Under the pieces are notes generated by a model. That model did no database searches and was not told the origin of the DNA. It was given only the letters and a program-made list of their open reading frames with translations. Below are positions 7,555-9,660 of a DNA stretch of 9,660 bases, piece by piece. The position numbers and the translations under genes were made by a program. How positions within the stretch are numbered: the first letter of the stretch is position 1; each line of letters opens with the position of its first letter. Location of the stretch: contig JABDIZ010000238.1 of the NCBI GenBank assembly GCA_013003465.1, positions 1-9,660 on the forward strand, in the 5' to 3' direction. Source of the DNA: Rhodothermaceae bacterium (GTDB lineage Bacteria; Bacteroidota; Rhodothermia; Rhodothermales; Rubricoccaceae).

Positions 7555-7578
7555 TCGTGCGGGGGCAACCCCACACGA
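7555..7578 (+). promoter_or_regulatory. GCAA-tetraloop hairpin in the leader of the nitroreductase gene
   Basis: In the plus-strand RNA, UCGUG (7555-7559) pairs with CACGA (7574-7578) and GGGG (7561-7564) with CCCC (7569-7572). There is one C·A mismatch (7560/7573), and the loop is the GNRA tetraloop GCAA (7565-7568). It lies about 100 bases before the start codon and has no T-run after it, so it is not an intrinsic terminator. A stabilising 5' stem-loop or part of a larger leader fold are plausible roles. Confidence 0.45.
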
Positions 7579-7675
7579 CAGTCCGGCTCCGTCCGGCATG
7601 ATGACCGCACCTCACCCGCCATACCTACGGCGGACAGGTCCGTATGGTAGAGTACCCTCCTGCCTCTACACAGCC

Positions 7676-8764
7676 ATGACTGCCCCTCCGTCTACCGTAC
7701 CGCTCTCGGCGTCGCACGCTCCTGACGCTCACTTCCTCGGCGACCCGCACGAGATCCCTGACACGGCCTATCCTGCGAGCGCCGACCCGCCCGAGCAACT
7801 CCGGTTCCTGCTCCATTACGCCGTGCTAGCGCCGAGCGTGCTCAACACCCAGCCCTGGCGCTTCGCTGTCGAGCGGAACCTCATTCGCGTCTACGCCGAT
7901 CGCACGCGCCAACTCCGCCGGGTTGATCCCGACGGGCGCGAGATGACGATGAGCTGTGGTGCGGCCCTCCTTAATCTCCGCGTGGCTGCCCTTCATTTTC
8001 ACCTCGGTGCTGAGGTGTACCCCTTTCCGGTTGCCGGACAGCCAAACCTCCTAGCTGCTCTCGCACTCCATGGCGCAGCGCAACCCACTGACGAGGACGA
8101 GCGCCTCTTCCGAGCGATCCCTGTGCGTCGCACCAATCGCCACCCCTTCGCCGAAGGAGACATTCCCAAGGACGTGATCGAACGGCTGGAGCAGGCGGCG
8201 CGGGAGGAGGGCGTACGCCTCGTCGTGCTCACCGAGGCGGAAGCGAAGGAGGGTGTAGCCCGTCTCGTTGAGGCGGGCATCCGCCTGCAGGGCGAAGACC
8301 CGCGGGCGGTCGCGGAACTGGGGGCCTGGCTCCGGCCCAAGGGCGATCCGCGCCCCGACGGGGTCTGCGACGAGGACCAGGGCGTGTGGGACCGCCAAGC
8401 CGAGGTGCGCCCCCCGGCCTCGACCATCGCCGTGAGCAAGCGCGAGCTCGTGGCGAGCTCGTCGGCCGTGCTCACTCTTACGACCGAGGGCGACACCCCT
8501 GCTGACTGGCTCGCGGCTGGGCAGGCGCTCGAGCGGGTGCTCCTCACCGCTGCGGCCCGTGATCTCCAGGCCTCCTACGTCAACCAGCCGGTCGAAGAAG
8601 CCACCCTCCGGGAAAAGCTGATGGCCCTCGTGGGGAACGGCTTCCCACAGGTCGTATTCCGTATCGGCTTCCCGGTGCGGCACGAGGGCACGCCACGCCG
8701 ACACGTGCAAGACGTGCTCTTCGAGGATGTCGAGCCGTCGTCGTATGCCTGGAGGACCGTGTGA
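7676..8764 (+). CDS. Acg-family FMN-binding nitroreductase-like oxidoreductase
   Basis: The 362-residue product matches the Acg branch of the nitroreductase fold. YAVLAPSVLNTQPWRFAV (48-65) is the FMN-binding segment with SxxNxQPW. DRTRQLRRVDPDGREMTMSC (75-94) continues into GAALLNLRVAALH, and VRRTNRHPF (150-158) and PQVVFRIGFP (324-333) are further family landmarks. Acg-like proteins are somewhat divergent nitroreductases; the mycobacterial example belongs to the hypoxia/dormancy response and may bind flavin without ordinary turnover, so a reaction should not be assumed. No signal peptide is seen, so it is probably cytoplasmic. ATG 7676 is chosen because the frame upstream to 7484 looks non-coding and the family begins near the PPEQLRFLLHYAVLAPS segment. 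The N-terminal 35 residues are variable and no clear ribosome site precedes the ATG. The next gene, a universal stress protein 168 bases on, supports a stress role. Confidence 0.9.
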   Translation: MTAPPSTVPLSASHAPDAHFLGDPHEIPDTAYPASADPPEQLRFLLHYAVLAPSVLNTQPWRFAVERNLIRVYADRTRQLRRVDPDGREMTMSCGAALLNLRVAALHFHLGAEVYPFPVAGQPNLLAALALHGAAQPTDEDERLFRAIPVRRTNRHPFAEGDIPKDVIERLEQAAREEGVRLVVLTEAEAKEGVARLVEAGIRLQGEDPRAVAELGAWLRPKGDPRPDGVCDEDQGVWDRQAEVRPPASTIAVSKRELVASSSAVLTLTTEGDTPADWLAAGQALERVLLTAAARDLQASYVNQPVEEATLREKLMALVGNGFPQVVFRIGFPVRHEGTPRRHVQDVLFEDVEPSSYAWRTV

Positions 8765-8790
8765 GCAATGAACATCCCCTTCTCTGGAGC

Positions 8791-8888
8791 AAACCGTAGC
8801 CTCGGAAGGTGCCTCCCGTAGGGACCATCCTGATGCGGGATCCCGGTTTAGGCCTGCCCACTTCGGCGGCGGGAGCGTACACCGAGGC
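8791..8888 (+). ncRNA. Candidate structured leader RNA before the universal stress gene
   Basis: Most of the 168-base gap between the two plus-strand genes folds by eye into nested helices. P1 pairs GCCTCGG (8799-8805) with CCGAGGC (8882-8888). P2 pairs CTCCCG (8813-8818) with CGGGAG (8870-8875). Hairpin P3 joins GGG (8821-8823) and ATCC (8827-8830) to GGATCCC (8838-8844). Hairpin P4 joins GCC-T-GCC (8852-8858) to GGCGGC (8865-8870), sharing base 8870 with P2. In addition AAACC (8791-8795) complements GGTTT (8845-8849) between P3 and P4, which would make a pseudoknot. I recognise no known riboswitch class. Helices of this length can arise by chance in GC-rich DNA, so this is a candidate only. 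Confidence 0.3.
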
Positions 8889-8895
8889 AGCCCCA

Positions 8896-8925
8896 GAGGG
8901 CGTAATGAGAGGAGGTTACGCTCTT
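8896..8925 (+). promoter_or_regulatory. Hairpin presenting the ribosome site of the universal stress gene
   Basis: GAGGGCGTAA (8896-8905) pairs with TTACGCTCTT (8916-8925) in the RNA: ten pairs, two of them G·U. The 10-base loop TGAGAGGAGG (8906-8915) holds the Shine-Dalgarno sequence GGAGG (8911-8915). A TTG codon at 8924-8926, in frame with ATG 8933, lies at the base of the stem, 8 bases after GGAGG; the ATG itself is 17 bases away, too far for usual initiation. The site therefore favours a TTG start and suggests structure-dependent translation. Confidence 0.45.
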
Positions 8926-8932
8926 GCCGCCC

Positions 8933-9660
8933 ATGTTTGCACCCACCCGCATCCTCGCCCCCGTCGACTTCTCGAGCTCCGCCACGGCCGCGCTCCACCG
9001 AGCGCTCGACCTCGCCGAACGCACCGGCGCCGCGCTCCATGTTCTCCACATCGTGCCTGGGACCGAGCCCATCACGGCCGACGAAATCGAGGGCATGACG
9101 GAGCCGGACCGCGCCTTCTTCCAGCGCGTCTGGGACCGCGCCGACGGTGAACTGACCGGCTACCTCCGCCGCGAGCGGATCGTCGGCACCAAGTTGAAGC
9201 GCGTGCTCTCCTATGGGCACCCCTCGGAGGTCATTCTCGACTACGTCAACGCGCAAGGGGTCGACCTCGTCGTGATGGGTACGCACGGGCGGCGAGGGCT
9301 CCGTCACTTCTTACTCGGCAGTGTAGCGGAGGAAGTGCTGCGGCGGGCGCAGGTCCCCGTCTTGGTCGTGCCCGAGCATGCAGACGGGCGCGTCCCGATC
9401 AAGCGCGTGCTCGCCCCCACCGATTTCTCGGACGCTGCTCGCCACGCCGTCGCTACGGCCCTGGCTCTGGCTGAGCGCTACGACGCCCAACTCGACCTGC
9501 TCCATGTCCTCATCCCGATGCACTTCCTCAAGGCCTTGGCGGGCGTACAGGTGCCGACCGACTTCTTCCCCGAGCTTCGCGCGCGTTCCGAGCAGCAGTT
9601 GGCTACGTTCGCCGAGGGGGCTCCGATGCCCGTCGGGCGCCACATCGAGGAGGGCCGGGC
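8933..9660 (+). CDS. Tandem-domain universal stress protein (UspA family), C-terminus off window
   Basis: The visible 242 residues contain one whole Usp domain and the start of a second. Domain 1 opens with RILAPVDFSSSATAAL (6-21) and ends with MGTHGRRGLRHFLLGSVA (115-132), which fits the ATP-binding pattern G-2x-G-9x-G-S (Gly116, Gly119, Gly129, Ser130), so domain 1 probably binds ATP. Domain 2 opens with IKRVLAPTDFSDAARHAV (156-173) and is cut by the window edge. Tandem Usp proteins of about 280-300 residues are common. They are cytoplasmic stress or starvation factors, often acting with redox or dormancy functions, which fits the nitroreductase-like gene upstream. The start is undecided: ATG 8933 is given, but in-frame TTG 8924 has the better-spaced GGAGG and would add three residues. 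Antisense frames across this gene are composition effects. Confidence 0.92.
   Translation, partial: MFAPTRILAPVDFSSSATAALHRALDLAERTGAALHVLHIVPGTEPITADEIEGMTEPDRAFFQRVWDRADGELTGYLRRERIVGTKLKRVLSYGHPSEVILDYVNAQGVDLVVMGTHGRRGLRHFLLGSVAEEVLRRAQVPVLVVPEHADGRVPIKRVLAPTDFSDAARHAVATALALAERYDAQLDLLHVLIPMHFLKALAGVQVPTDFFPELRARSEQQLATFAEGAPMPVGRHIEEGR

Larger units (their letters stand above)
7206..7675. other. Divergent intergenic region with several dyads
   Basis: This stretch separates the leftward glycosyltransferase run from the rightward nitroreductase-like gene. Its left end (up to 7277 or 7298) may be an N-terminal extension of the transferase gene. I see no convincing small gene: the open frames on both strands lack ribosome sites and family features. 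It does hold an AT-rich patch near 7297-7310, an inverted repeat at 7387-7401, a long perfect hairpin at 7416-7448, a -10-like box with dyad at 7532-7548 and a tetraloop hairpin at 7555-7578, each listed separately. No tRNA-like fold was seen. Confidence 0.6.

Noticed and set aside
7619..7647. Inverted repeat CCATAC/GTATGG before the Acg-like gene, and TATGGT as a -10 box
   Set aside because: The inner parts do not pair cleanly, no -35 is present, and TATGGT matches the consensus at only four positions.
7484..7675. N-terminal extension of the Acg-like protein
   Set aside because: The residues look unlike the family, the region carries leader-like hairpins, and ATG 7676 fits the family length.
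8799..8888. A tRNA-like gene (7-bp closing helix, about 90 bases)
   Set aside because: There is no T-loop TTCGA-like sequence, no anticodon arm in the right place and no CCA or normal acceptor spacing.
8051..9307. A 418-codon open frame on the minus strand across the nitroreductase and stress genes
   Set aside because: It is antisense to two well-supported genes and their spacer; its sequence is low-complexity in composition and matches no family I know.
1..9660. CRISPR arrays, insertion sequences, integrases or attachment sites
   Set aside because: No regularly spaced repeats, transposase motifs or terminal inverted repeats were seen on either strand.

Overview
The window is GC-rich bacterial DNA with tight gene packing, long open antisense frames typical of high GC3 coding, and some GGAGG-type ribosome sites. 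I cannot fix the phylum from the sequence. Rhodothermia-like Bacteroidota, Myxococcota, Actinomycetota or Deinococcota would all be compatible.

Left part (1 to about 7280, all on the minus strand): a five-gene head-to-tail run read right to left. It holds a MurG-like (GT-B) glycosyltransferase of the COG4671 type, two GT4 glycosyltransferases (the first WcaL-like), a complete MsbA-like ABC exporter half-transporter, and a long APH/choline-kinase-like protein cut off by the left edge. Neighbouring genes overlap by 14, 1 and 1 bases and the last gap is 3 bases, so this is almost certainly one operon with translational coupling. The content suggests assembly of a glycosylated, probably lipid-linked, molecule by three transferases, flipping or export by the ABC protein, and phosphorylation by the kinase. 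The product is unknown. No polymerase, initiating transferase or regulator is in view, so the system may continue to the left. The kinase is the oddest protein: three copies of an N-lobe-like segment and one C-lobe are visible before the edge.

Middle (about 7206 to 7675): a divergent intergenic region rich in dyads. It holds a perfect 14-bp hairpin, a short TGCAC inverted repeat, and, before the rightward genes, a -10-like box overlapped by a dyad and followed by a GCAA-tetraloop hairpin at the predicted transcript 5' end.

Right part (7676 to 9660, plus strand): an Acg-family FMN-binding nitroreductase-like gene, then a tandem-domain universal stress protein cut by the right edge. This pairing recalls stress and dormancy loci such as the mycobacterial DosR regulon, though no DosR box is seen. 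The 168 bases between the two genes can fold into a compact pseudoknotted RNA followed by a second hairpin that carries the GGAGG of the uspA-like gene in its loop. These folds are the best candidates for undescribed regulatory elements here, but they were found by eye in GC-rich DNA and need a computed test.
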